From Anthoceros angustus (lineage: Eukaryota > Streptophyta > Anthocerotopsida > Anthocerotales > Anthocerotaceae), in NCBI GenBank assembly GCA_010909165.1, contig MU008159.1, positions 992,001-1,056,000 of the forward strand: a stretch of DNA of 64,000 bases, given 5' to 3'. Below, piece after piece: positions 55,147 through 64,000 of the stretch (its first letter is position 1; the number at the start of each line of letters is the position of its first letter). The translations under genes were made by a program, and so were the position numbers. The notes under the pieces are model-generated. The model was not told the DNA's origin. It worked only from the letters and a program-made list of their open reading frames with translations, and did no database searches.

Positions 55147-57865
55147 CTTCGACCCTCAAGCCGTGGCAAAAGAACATAGTTTTGAACATTTTCACCTTAG
55201 TTATAATAGTTGAGACGTGCATATACATCTCAAGCTCGTGACTAGTTGCATTCCTTTCATCAGTGCAACAACGACAAGCATGTCAGTTGTAAGGTGGACG
55301 GAAATTGCACAAGCTACATTGCAAGCGAACAACTTGGGACATTAATCCCACCCATCTCTTCCGATTTTCCATCACCTCGAGAGCCTTTCCATCAAAAGTC
55401 AAGCTACCACATTCTCGCCCACACCGCAAAACGCAATCTAATAATTTGAACAAGCAGAGACCACAGCACGAGCAAACTAAGGACAAAACAAAGCAATACA
55501 TACCTGGAAATCAATAAAGTTCTGGTTCACACCTTCCTCGGGGATTTGAGCAAGCGTATACCACACATGATCAAATTCCTACATTGACAGAACAAACCAG
55601 TTTCACTCCATGAACCTTACAATGCATAAGCTGCGTCAGTCATGCCAGTGGTGGTCCAACATGGTAAAGATGGACGGAAAAAAGCGTTAACTCCAAGAAG
55701 CTAAGCATAAAACCATGGAAGCTGTCCTCCAATTGCACTGCCACCGGCACTCCATTCACATGCTGCTCGTGCGCCAACGAGCTTAGACTCAGATTAGATA
55801 GCGGACTGCGATTTGCGAGCGGGCCGAGCTCGAAAGAGTGCAGTGCAACTACGGTGAAATAACGGCGAAACAAAGTCAATTGGCCATGTGTCCGATGGCG
55901 AGCAAAAATGGAAGCACGAGCTGAAAAAGTATCCCAAGTAAGAGGTGCATTACCATCCACCGGTGGTGGGTTCAATTCGAGCTCGAAAGTCCTCATCCGC
56001 CTCACCCGCCTAAACACGTTGCTCAACCATGATCCGGATCTGGACACGGTTCATGGATCTTCCTTGATGCCACTTTCCTCTCTCGGAGGTTTGCTCCAAA
56101 ATGCCCTCGGTGGGCGGTGGTTCTCCGCCCCTCCTTGTGCACGCAATTCACGCACTCTTCCCTGCAGTGATCCGGACTTGTTGGTGTTTATTTTCACTTT
56201 GTTTCGCTAAGCACATCACACCAAGCGCAATCGCAGTGCAGGATGTCGGGCACAATTGGAAAGACTATCCATCCTCTAACGATTCTTTGCGGTGGATCGC
56301 GGATGGCGATTGAAACCCATTCCTCGTAGACCGGAAGTACCGGCATCGCACCATCGTGAGAAAGGAGTGAGCACGGTGGGCGCAATGTCCGGTGACATCA
56401 AATCGCATTACAAAACCAAGTTCTGGCGGATCTGGTGGCGGACCCACAAATGAGGAGGAGCGGATCTGGTCCGGACCAAGAGTGAAAGCGTGATCCGGTC
56501 GGAAAAGATAGAAGAGGAGGAGATGTTTGTGCAGCTAGCAAAGGTGAGTGGCATCTTGCACCGCCTTGGTTGTGAAACGTCTAGGCCAGTTGAACACCGC
56601 AGCCACGGCAACATTGGGCGATAAGCGCATTCGTTTGCGAGCGTGGGCGCCACGGCCATCGGCGTATCTGCGATCACGTGCCACCGCGCGCTGCGAGGCC
56701 CCACCACATCACCACGCCGTCTCCTTTCAAATTCGCAATCAAAATTTGGGTAGGTAAGAACCGTAGTCGAGTCAAAATGTCCGTCATATCCATGTTGGAA
56801 AGTAAAGGAAAACTTACATACTAGAAATGGTATCTGCAGCGGTGGGGAGGGAGCGCAACCGGATGAGTTGAAGTGGGTAGCAAGGCATGGATTGGAGAGC
56901 ATGAATCGGAGTGGTATAGTGGTCGTTGAGGGTTAATGGAATGCTTAGTTGTGCGAAGGTTGGTGCGACGTGGTGATATGTAGGGGCGTGAGCTCTAAGT
57001 GATGTGTGTGCATGATTGTAGGGAAGGGAAGGAAAGCTGGTGGAAGGTGAAGGCCATGTCAGGAAGGAAGGCACAGATACCAGTGGAGAGAAGGAAGATG
57101 GAGGAAAGGTGGCAAATAGGGGAGCGTCACCGTCAAGTGATGCCGGAGGCAACGCAGATGGTGGGGAACCTGGATGTGTGATGGCATTGCCACCGACAAG
57201 GCGTATCACACGATCTGTGTCTAAAAGCGTGAGTCACTGAGTCGTCAGACGTTGGAGTCGCCAGTGCATGGGTGGACCGGTGATGGTCAATCAGCAACAA
57301 ACAGAGGAAATTGGTCTTCCCACCTTTGTAGCCTAGCATTTACAGGGGTCCTCTGCCGTTAAAGTGGTAATTGAGGTCGCTGGATAGGTCTAGGAAGTTG
57401 TGGAGGAACCACGAAAACAATGGTGTTGGTCTAAAGAGTCACCAAGTGACGTCGCTTTAGTTTAGAGGCACATGTTTGTATTGCACGCAAGACGCATATG
57501 TTCATATCACTTGAAAGACGACATGTTCGTAGTTAAAGCCAATGACATCGGTGGCAACAAAGTGAAAGGGATAGAGGACGCTTGAAGTGTCCAAAATTCC
57601 AATTAATTTGTCAATAAAATCAAACATATATATATGCAAGGTATGAGAGTGAGTAAGGGTTAGCACATACATATTAGTACATAAACAAGTCTTGAAGCCT
57701 ATATACGTATATCGTATACAAAGGAGGTACATATAAGTACACTAATATAATATAAGTCCACTAATATAATATAAGTATCGGAAGGATGTGTACATATATA
57801 TGTACACATACTTACATATGCAAAGGATATGCAAAGGAGGTAAAATAGGAAGAGAAGGATACCCC
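55147..57865. other. Interior of X, right
   Basis: The reference for tracts at 86-1,412, 1,949-2,358, 3,075-6,462 and 6,789-10,297. Short ORFs on both strands (up to 164 codons, 56,408-56,902 minus) lack motifs and are not preserved between copies, which argues against coding. AT-rich 57,590-57,830 with the palindrome GTACATATATATGTAC. Confidence 0.5.
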
Positions 57866-58448
57866 GGGAGATAGAGGTCCTTGTTACAATCATGTTACAA
57901 GAGGAAGAGGAAGAGTATAAAATGGTTGTGATAGGGGAGCTCCTTCTCACAATCATGATGGAGGAGAAGGAGTGAAAGAGTATAAAAGGGTGTGATAAGG
58001 GGAGCAATAACTAGCATGGTGAGGTGAGAGAGAGACCAAGCATTGTGTTAAGATGGTGTGAGAAGGTGGATAAGAAATTGACACCTTGAACACCAAGCCA
58101 CCAAAGAGTGTTGCAATTTTGAAGTGGTACATGAAGTGAGAGACCAAGCATTGTGTTAGGATGGTGGGAGAAGGAAGAGAAAAATTGACCAAGTGAACAC
58201 AGTCATCAAAACGTGTTGCAAGTTGGAAGTGTTACATAAAATTGCAACAACGATCGAATAAGGGCAAGTGGGAAATTATTAACAATGCTTGTGAGACAGG
58301 GGGTGTATCCATAAGGGTGAGGTGGGAAGAGAGAGTGCAAGGTTCGTGTTAAGATGGTTGCACTAAACGGGGACAGAACTGACAAACTTAATACCAAGCC
58401 TCCAAAACATGTTGCAATGTGGAAGTGTAACAAAAAATTGCAACATCG
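57866..58448. repeat. Right subterminal repeats of X
   Basis: Two ~60-bp units ending in GTATAAAA (57,870-57,985), then three to four diverged ~115-bp units with AAGCATTGTGTTA(A/G)GATGGTG, AAATTGAC and GTTGCAA..TTGGAAGTGTTAC. The GTTGCAA and GTAAC motifs mirror the left end. Confidence 0.6.
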
Positions 58449-58479
58449 ACTGTAACATAGGTGCCCTTTTCTAGTAGGG
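58449..58479 (-). repeat. Right terminal inverted repeat of X
   Basis: TGTAACATAGGTGCCC, then TTTTCTAGTAGG. After it the G1 RT frame resumes at the codons following ILRP. Confidence 0.7.
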
Positions 58480-59245
58480 GCCGTACCTGGGCAAGTTCGT
58501 GGAAGTATTTGTGGACGATATTCTGGTGTACTCCGCCAATGCTGCAGACCACAAACAGCACCTCACATTAGTGCTGACAGCTTTGAGAGAGCACAAGCTG
58601 TTTGCTAGAAGAAAGAAGTGTGAATTCTTCAATGACAAGGTGCATTATCTCGGCTTCATAGTATCTGCTGCTGGTGTAGAAGTTGACCCCGAGAAGGTGC
58701 AAGCTATTCAGGATTGGCCACTGCCCCAGAATCTCACAGAGATGCAGCAGTTCCTGGGCATGTGTGTGCAAATGAAGTCCTTCATACCTCAATATGCAAA
58801 GACGGCCGTTCCCCTGACCGACCTGACATGCAAGCTTGCAAAATTCCCCATGTCAGCGACAGCAGAGGCAGCGTTCAGAAACTTGAAAGAGGCAATTGCG
58901 TCTGCAGCTGTTCTTACATTGCCAGACATGAAGAAGCCATTCGTCGTGAGAACAGATGCTTCTGACTTTGCATTAGGAGCAGTCCTGCAGCAAGAAGGGA
59001 AGAGCATCAGTTACTTGTCCAGGAAATTGCAAGGGCCAGAGCTCAACTACACCACACACGACAAGGAGCTTCTAGCAGTGGTGTATGCATTAAAAGCCTG
59101 GAGACATTACCTGCATGGGAGTGAGTTTGTTGTGTACACGGATCACAGAAGTCTGGAGCATTTTTACAAGCAGCCCTTGCTCAACCCTCGACAAAGGAGA
59201 TGGGCCGAATTTCTGGCAGACTTCCACATGACAATCTCATATTGA
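58480..59245 (+). CDS. Gypsy element G1: RT C-terminal half and RNase H
   Basis: A 248-codon frame, open to 59,245. FVDDILVYS (FVDD at 58,508-58,519) is RT motif C with both catalytic Asp. CEFFNDKVHYLGFIVS and VQAIQDWPLPQNLTEMQQFL are the RT thumb/connection. RNase H follows with VVRTDASDFALGAVLQQ, KELLAVVYALKAWRHYL and VVYTDHRSLEHF, giving the Asp-Glu-Asp catalytic set. A TGA (59,243-59,245) ends the frame one codon before the conserved PGKAN motif. The 5' half of RT is on the other side of X. The enzyme would convert element RNA to DNA. Confidence 0.85.
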
Positions 59246-60170
59246 CCGGGCAAAGCCAATTTGATTGCAGATGCTTTGAGCAGGCGCAGATGCAACGTAA
59301 TGCTGAAAGTAGAGTCAGACACATGGAGAGCGGTTCGGGAGAACACTCCGCAAGATGAGTATCTAAGTGATGTGTTGACAAAGCTAGAAGGCAGTCTCAT
59401 CACTGGTAGGCCTACGCAACTCGGCGACAAGTTCAAGGTGCACCAAGGGTGCTTGTACAGAAAAGGCAAGTTGTGCATACCTGCAAACTGTGTCGACCTC
59501 AAACAGGCTCTTTTGCATGATGCGCACGACGCTCCCACCGCCGGACACATGGGAATAGATAAGTCTTATCAGCGCCTGAAACAGCATGTGTGGTGGAAAC
59601 AAATGAGGACAGAATGTGTCAAGCATGTGAAGGAGTGCCTACCATGTCAGCAGACCAAGTTCGAACGCAAGCCACCTGCTGGTCTGCTCATGCCACTCCA
59701 AGTTCCAGAGATGAAATGGCAAAGCATGGCTTGCGACTTTGTCACTGCTTGCCCAAGACCAGGAAGGGACATGATGCCATCTGGGTCTGCATCGATAGGG
59801 TCACCAAGCTAGCTCATTTTATTCCTGTGAAGGGAAGCATCAAAGCCAAATGCCTAGCCAATCTTCATCAAAGAGGTGGTCGATTGCATGGAGTGCCCCA
59901 AGAGATCATATCGAGAGATTCAAGTTCACTCCGAAGTTCGGGTCTCGCCTTCTGCAAGACACTCGGAATCAAGCAAGGGATGAGCACTGCATATCATGCA
60001 GATCGATGGAGCAAGTGAGAAGATGAATCAAACAATGGAAGATTTGCTTAGGCCCTCATCACGACAAGCAAGGAAGGCTGGGAAGACATGCTACCACCGG
60101 TGGAATTCACAACTCGGCAAACACATGTAGCGGATACTCTCCTTTCAAGATGACCTACGGTTGCAACGTT
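59246..60170 (+). pseudogene. Gypsy element G1: integrase
   Basis: The frame 59,261-59,812 has ADALSR, then an HHCC zinc-binding domain (HDAHDAPTAGHMG, CVKHVKECLPCQ), then MACDFVT with the first catalytic Asp. One base appears to be missing at a CTG site near 59,745, because the core continues in another frame (59,590-60,018) as VCIDRVTKLAHFIPV, HGVPQEIISRD (second Asp region) and CKTLGIKQGMSTAYHA. The catalytic Glu segment is out of frame near 60,010-60,030. YSPFKMTYG near 60,135-60,160 marks the end of the core. Integrase would insert the cDNA. Confidence 0.75.
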
Positions 60171-60365
60171 TTAAAGATGTTTTGGGCCAAGACGAGCCCT
60201 TTGATTTGAAGAGAGACCTAAAGTTGGTTGGCGACTCATCGATGACTGCGCTCGGAATTGGGATGCGATGATTTGCTGGATTTGAAGGTGATCTTGGGAG
60301 GCAAGTTTGTTCATGCCGTGATGCTCTGGAGGCCTGGCTATGGTCCCAACTTGTATGGAGCGGTG
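60171..60365 (+). other. Post-integrase remnant of G1
   Basis: DDLLDLKVILGGKFVHAVML-like residues in one frame; a scrap of it recurs at 40,545-40,665. It runs into the PPR fragment without a visible LTR or target duplication. Confidence 0.4.
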
Positions 60366-60740
60366 AGGCCAACTTGCTATGCCATTCACAACATATGCAA
60401 AGTTGAAGGAAAGTGACAATATTACATTGATTGCCTTACAAGGCCTGTGGAAGCCTGGTGCCTTGCGGAAGGCGGTACTCAGATTGGGGTAAGAGGCATG
60501 CTAGGTGACTTATTGGTGGGCAATTGCCTGGTGGACATGTATGTCAAATGTGGCAAACTGGAAGTTGCACGAGGGGTTTTCGAGAGCTTGGCCTTAAAAG
60601 ATGTAGTGACATTGAATGCACATGCATAGATTCTTCGTTACCAGCAGAGGTGTCCCACTAGGAGTGTTCAGCAGACCATACGCAAGGGCTAGTTTTTCTG
60701 CATGCCCGCAAAGCACAACATCAGCGGTTTTGGACGCCAG
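60366..60740 (+). pseudogene. PPR-protein fragment, best copy
   Basis: The frame from ~60,380 to 60,629 gives LLVGNCLVDMYVKCGKLEVA, then RGVFESLALKDVVTLNAH. This is the classic end-of-helix-A to helix-B pattern of plant PPR motifs (VDMYxKCGxLExARxVFExxxxKDVVTxNA), about one and a half repeats. A TAG follows at 60,627-60,629. Plant PPR proteins edit, splice or stabilise organellar RNA. Neither an N-terminal targeting peptide nor further repeats are present, so this is a captured fragment. Two degraded copies lie at 1,407 and 41,208. Confidence 0.65.
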
Positions 60741-60935
60741 CAGCTGGGGGGCAGGCCTACACCGTGGAGCTTATTACTTTTTTTTATTAGAATCTTCTTC
60801 ATAATTTCATTGTGTTTGTTGACCATAACACACTATTCTATGCATTTGTTTTGTCTTTCGTACCACTATTTCCTTCTTAAAAGGAGCATTCATTCTGTCA
60901 TATATCTTGCTTTCCTCCTCTTTCAGGTTCTTGTA

Positions 60936-61095
60936 GAAAATTAAATATTGTAGTAAATCCATGGCACTTTCTCCTTATGCTCTCGAATAGAAAATTAAAT
61001 ATTGTAGTAAATCCATGGCACTTTCTCCTTATGCTCTCGAATAGAAAATTAAATATTGTAGTAAATCCATGGCACTTTCTCCTTATGCTCTCAAT
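60936..61095 (+). repeat. 54-bp start-codon repeat, three copies
   Basis: ATGs at 60,961, 61,015 and 61,069 in identical context. The first two open nine-codon ORFs (MALSPYALE, TAG). The third lacks one C found in copy A and stops after 18 codons. Confidence 0.85.
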
Positions 61096-61760
61096 TTCAT
61101 CGTTTCTTCACCTTGTTGTTGTTAGTACATTGTATGGGAAGTGATATTGCAGGGCAAGATGGGAAACAAATCCTTCAATAGGCTAGACCTATTTAGCACA
61201 TGAATGCAGTGGAGGACTCGCTCAATTTGAAAAATTAGGTAAGCAACGATATACAAAATGCTAGGCATGCAATTAATTTGTATCCCAACCCGCAATGGTA
61301 AGTACAACCAATTCTTTGGCCGCCGATTGTTTGGTTATTATAAGAAGCAAGATGGAGTGACAATGATTGTTGATCAATTCTTTGGCCGCCGATTGTTTGA
61401 GTTATTATAAGAAGCAAGATGGAGTGACAATGATTGTTGACAATTCTTTGGCCGCCGATTGTTTGGGTTATTATAAGAAGCAAGATGGAGTGACAATGAT
61501 TGTTGCACAAGTTGGTATGCTTTATGTTTGGCATATATACGCATTAAACTTCATTCACAATCTGCGGAATATCTTAGCGAAATAGTCGATCGTCGTCTGA
61601 TAAGTACAATAATATGATAGGAAAATATGCTTCTGAGTGTCGTTTAACTTATCAATATTTTCCCTTCAAAGACAATAGTGACACCTTCGCCTCAACCATG
61701 GCGGAAAATGGTATATATCCATGAGTATAAACAATGAACATATTTTTCTTTGAGAAGCAA
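61069..61760 (+). pseudogene. Gnk2/DUF26-like protein, copy E (A-type)
   Basis: Counterpart of copy A. The third ATG has lost the signal-peptide frame through one missing C near 61,092. Later blocks remain in other frames: HECSGGLAQFEKLG, CLGYYKKQDG (within a 70-bp segment repeated three times, 61,310-61,505), ALCLAYIRIKLHSQ near 61,520-61,560 (the clearest A-type match to DCALCIAYIRIKL of copies B/F), and SECRLTYQYFPF-like near 61,633-61,670. Confidence 0.4.
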
Positions 61761-62565
61761 GACAAAAGTTATGGATCTAGAATTACTAATATGGTATTTA
61801 GCAATCCATATTGATTTATGTGATGTTTCCTAACAAAGTAGCATTGTCGTTCAAGTTCTTGAGGTAAGATTTTGTGGTCCTAGGAGTCGGGCAGCTAGTA
61901 GCTTGAAATGCACAAGGCTGCCGCAACAGCACCTAGTTGTCGATAGACAAACCATCGCCTTCAACAACACCAGCAAAAAGAGCTCGTCTTCTCTTTTGTT
62001 GGATTGTTAGAAGGCCCATATGTTTTGATTCATACATTCAAGCATTCGTTCTTCTTCATTTTGGGGCATTCATTTATTCAACCAATTAATTTCTTTTCAT
62101 AATCTCTTTAGGGGACACTCGTGAAAATATCTCTTGAAGAAAGTCATATTTATTATGAATTTGTCGAGCAAGAAGTGGGGTCTACGATAGAATTGGACTC
62201 AATTTGGTGTTTGTGAAAATAAAGGATGAGAAAAACTAGCATTTTCTTTCCTGCTCTAGAAAAGTTCGCAGATTCATGAAATCTCAAGATGAACCAACCT
62301 TTTCCACCTATAGCACTTGACTAAATAACATATTTGGTGTAAGGTGTGGGAAATGTTGCACAAAAGCACCTCTTGCAAACAAGGGGGTCGATAAATGTTC
62401 AAAGAATGTGGTTGAGGTACCTTTTAAGCATATAAAACCTTTTTTTTGGCGACTTAGGCAATTTATAATAATCAGGAAAAAAAAAGGGTACAAAGAGAGA
62501 GGGGATTTGGTCCCTCTGAAAAACTGTCTAACTTAGTCTACCGTACTAAGTTTCGAGAGGCGAGT
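61761..62565. other. 3' flank of copy E
   Basis: Collinear with 29,860-30,645, with longer A/T homopolymers (A9 near 62,477, T8 near 62,440) than copy 1. No gene recognised. Confidence 0.4.
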
Positions 62566-62907
62566 GTGAAGACACATGGTGTCATCACCGAAACCGAAAC
62601 CAACTTGAGGAAAATCTACCTTTACGCCTCGCTAGCTGCGTTAGTTCATCAAAGAGGAAGCAAGCGGGATACAACTGCGCCACCGGTTGGACATGATCCG
62701 CCGCATACGAAACACGACTGGCTAGTTATGGGCGTGACCGCTAGTCTTGCATGCGAGGAACCAGAGAACATAGTTGGAAAGCATGGTGGTGGTTGCACAA
62801 GGCAACCAAGAAGCTGCGTGCATGCGTCATTTGTGTTCACAACCAACGCCGCCAAAATCGCATATCCTTGCTCCAAAATGCTCCACGACGCCTCCCGAAT
62901 GGAATAG
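62566..62907 (+). CDS. Unrecognised 113-codon frame
   Basis: An open frame containing LYASLAALVHQRGSKRD, LVMGVTASLACEEPENIVG and ASFVFTTNAAKIAYP. I recognise no family. The frame begins with GTG, not ATG, so it is more likely an internal piece of something than a whole gene. The counterpart at 30,650-30,965 is broken by small indels at CTG/CG-rich places. There are four Cys and no clear signal peptide. Confidence 0.25.
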   Translation: MKTHGVITETETNLRKIYLYASLAALVHQRGSKRDTTAPPVGHDPPHTKHDWLVMGVTASLACEEPENIVGKHGGGCTRQPRSCVHASFVFTTNAAKIAYPCSKMLHDASRME

Positions 62908-63479
62908 TTGCGATCCGATGGATAGGAAGACTTGCAGCTAGCGAGAGGAGGGTTCTAGGATGAGAAAGGAGAGAGGAAAGAAAAGGTATAGTTGGGGTGA
63001 ACAATCTGACAATCGGAATTGGAAACGTTGCATATATTTTGCTCACACCTCTGGGGGTGGAGGCCGAGGCCGTACCCTATGTAATTAGTGTATGTTAGCT
63101 GGTTCTTGGACCACTATGGGAGGGGAGGGCGCATGACTTTTGTTCAGAAAGTAGAGATGCGAGTTGATGTGAAGATCTTGACGCGATTTGGTGTGTGTGT
63201 AGAACAAGCAGCAGCAGAGCCTGCTTCCTAAAGGGCAAAGGCTCTTCCATATATGTGCAAAGACCTCATGTCAAGCTGGGAAGAGCTGCCATGATCATTA
63301 AGTAGCAAGCAATAGAAACATAGTGTAATATTTATTATTCCTTGAGAAAATATCCTCTTTATAATGTTTACCATTTTGTTGTTGGAATCTCTATTGAGAA
63401 TCCAATCTAATTTTGTTTTCTTGGTAGGATTGGTTGTTTCTTCCAACATCTTGCTTCGCACTATATAATTTTATATCTT
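62908..63479. other. Linker between copies E and F
   Basis: Collinear with 30,965-31,490. Contains AGCAGCAGAGCC and an AATATTTATTATT stretch. No gene recognised. Confidence 0.4.
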
Positions 63480-63570
63480 TTGTACCCTTTTTTTATCTTG
63501 AGCACTTTATTGTTATCTTTAAATGTTGGTCACAGTGTAGAATGGAAAACTAAATGTTGGTATAGGTCCA

Positions 63571-64000
63571 ATGGGGTATTTTTTCAGCTTCAATTCTTGG
63601 CGTTCTTTGTGCATCTTGAGTCTTGTCACAGGCAAAGATGGGAAGTTTACAAATCCTAGAGTTGGACGGACCTATTTAAGACACCAATGCGGCAGAGAAC
63701 TTGTTAAAGCCCAAGATTTAAATTCACGGCAAGGGTACACGAAAGTGCTAGGTTCGCAGGCTATCAATATATACCCTGAACGTGCAACGTTTAGTACCTG
63801 CGATTTTTTTGGATAGGTTAATTGTCTTGGTTATCACAAGAAGTATGGTAATGTGGGTATTGCTCCAAGAGTTGATTGTGCCTTGTGTATTGCATACATA
63901 CGTATCAAACTTCATACACAATATTGTGGGAAGTTTTTAGCAAGCGTCGGGTTGTTGATCACCCCTAAAACTACAATCGCGATAAGAAAATATGCTAGTT
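63571..64000 (+). pseudogene. Gnk2/DUF26-like protein, copy F (B-type, cut by window end)
   Basis: The best B-type reading: SLCILSLVTG (leader end), KDGKFTNPRVGRTYLRHQCG, QGYTKVLGSQAINIYPE, then a TAG at 63,814. After it, in frame again, are GYHKKYGNVGIAPRVD and DCALCIAYIRIKLHTQYCG near 63,877-63,935. A CxxC pair plus a third Cys ~16 residues on fits the C-terminal half of a DUF26 domain. The end lies outside the window. Confidence 0.45.

Larger units (their letters stand above)
54121..58479 (+). mobile_element. Element X: non-autonomous CACTA-like DNA transposon in G1 RT
   Basis: 4.36 kb of unrelated DNA separates two halves of one RT frame. Its ends are inverted: CCTACTAGAAA on the left, and CTTTTCTAGTAGG on the right. 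Next to them are subterminal repeats of GTTGCAA/TGTAACAC type in both orientations, as in CACTA elements. The junction is GGCCCC|TACTAG on the left and CTAGTA|GGGGCC on the right, compatible with a 3-4 bp target duplication (GCC, GGC or GGCC); a 3-bp duplication is usual for CACTA. No transposase was found, so it would depend on another element. Fragments of it make up much of 1-10.3 kb. Confidence 0.7.
60750..64000. repeat. 3.1-kb Gnk2-like repeat unit, copy 2 (runs off the window)
   Basis: Partner of 28,955-32,062, same order and orientation. Starts ~10 bp after the PPR-adjacent sequence. Confidence 0.8.

Noticed and set aside
1-64000. rRNA genes, organelle DNA or a bacterial contaminant
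   Set aside because: No rRNA-like stretches, no dense collinear ORFs, and plant-type transposons throughout.

Overview
This is eukaryotic, almost certainly land-plant, nuclear repeat DNA. There is no bacterial gene layout, operon, rRNA or CRISPR array. The recognisable coding material is plant transposable elements (Ty3/gypsy gag-pol, a LINE, a CACTA-like DNA element and LTRs), one pentatricopeptide-repeat (PPR) fragment present three times, and a small family of signal-peptide-bearing ORFs that I tentatively place with the plant Gnk2/DUF26 secreted proteins. A fern or other large-genome plant is possible, but the sequence does not prove it. I find no gene I would call intact; nearly everything is a broken or nested copy.

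Layout. 1-18,153 is a mosaic of two sources that also occur elsewhere in the window. Source X is a CACTA-like element plus flanking gypsy pol (reference copy 54,121-59,470). Source Y is the tract at 41,138-51,018. Tracts switch X/Y twelve times before 11.2 kb, each time at about 9-12 bp shared by both sources. From 11,213 to 18,153 the Y copy is continuous: a 6.94-kb direct repeat of 44,075-51,018 that holds a minus-strand gypsy element (G2) and the gag of another (G3). 18,154-20,000 carries the G3 zinc knuckle and protease. 20,165-24,919 is a degraded LINE ending in a (GTT)n tail. 25,640-28,926 is G3 pol, a polypurine tract and an LTR with an internal minisatellite. 28,950-40,270 is a cluster of four Gnk2-like copies with small elements between them: a tRNA-like SINE head, a fold-back element, a terminal-repeat element and a solo LTR with a target-site duplication. 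40,275-40,830 is stitched from fragments of G1 gag. 41,138-51,018 is source Y. 51,487-60,170 is gypsy element G1 (gag, protease, RT, RNase H, integrase), split inside RT by the 4.36-kb CACTA-like element X. 60,366-60,740 is the best PPR copy. 60,750-64,000 is a second copy of the Gnk2-like cluster.

How it fits together. The history is nested: X jumped into G1 RT; that nest was then copied, because the same X/RT junction occurs at 8,336 and 10,297; pieces of it were interleaved with Y. Two kinds of difference between copies bear on every broken reading frame here. Y copies differ almost only in homopolymer length. X, pol, PPR and Gnk2-like copies differ mostly at CAG/CTG and CG sites. Both patterns resemble long-read base-calling error, the second at methylated plant cytosines, so some frameshifts may not be real. 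Genuine decay and template-switch rearrangement remain possible and need raw reads to settle.
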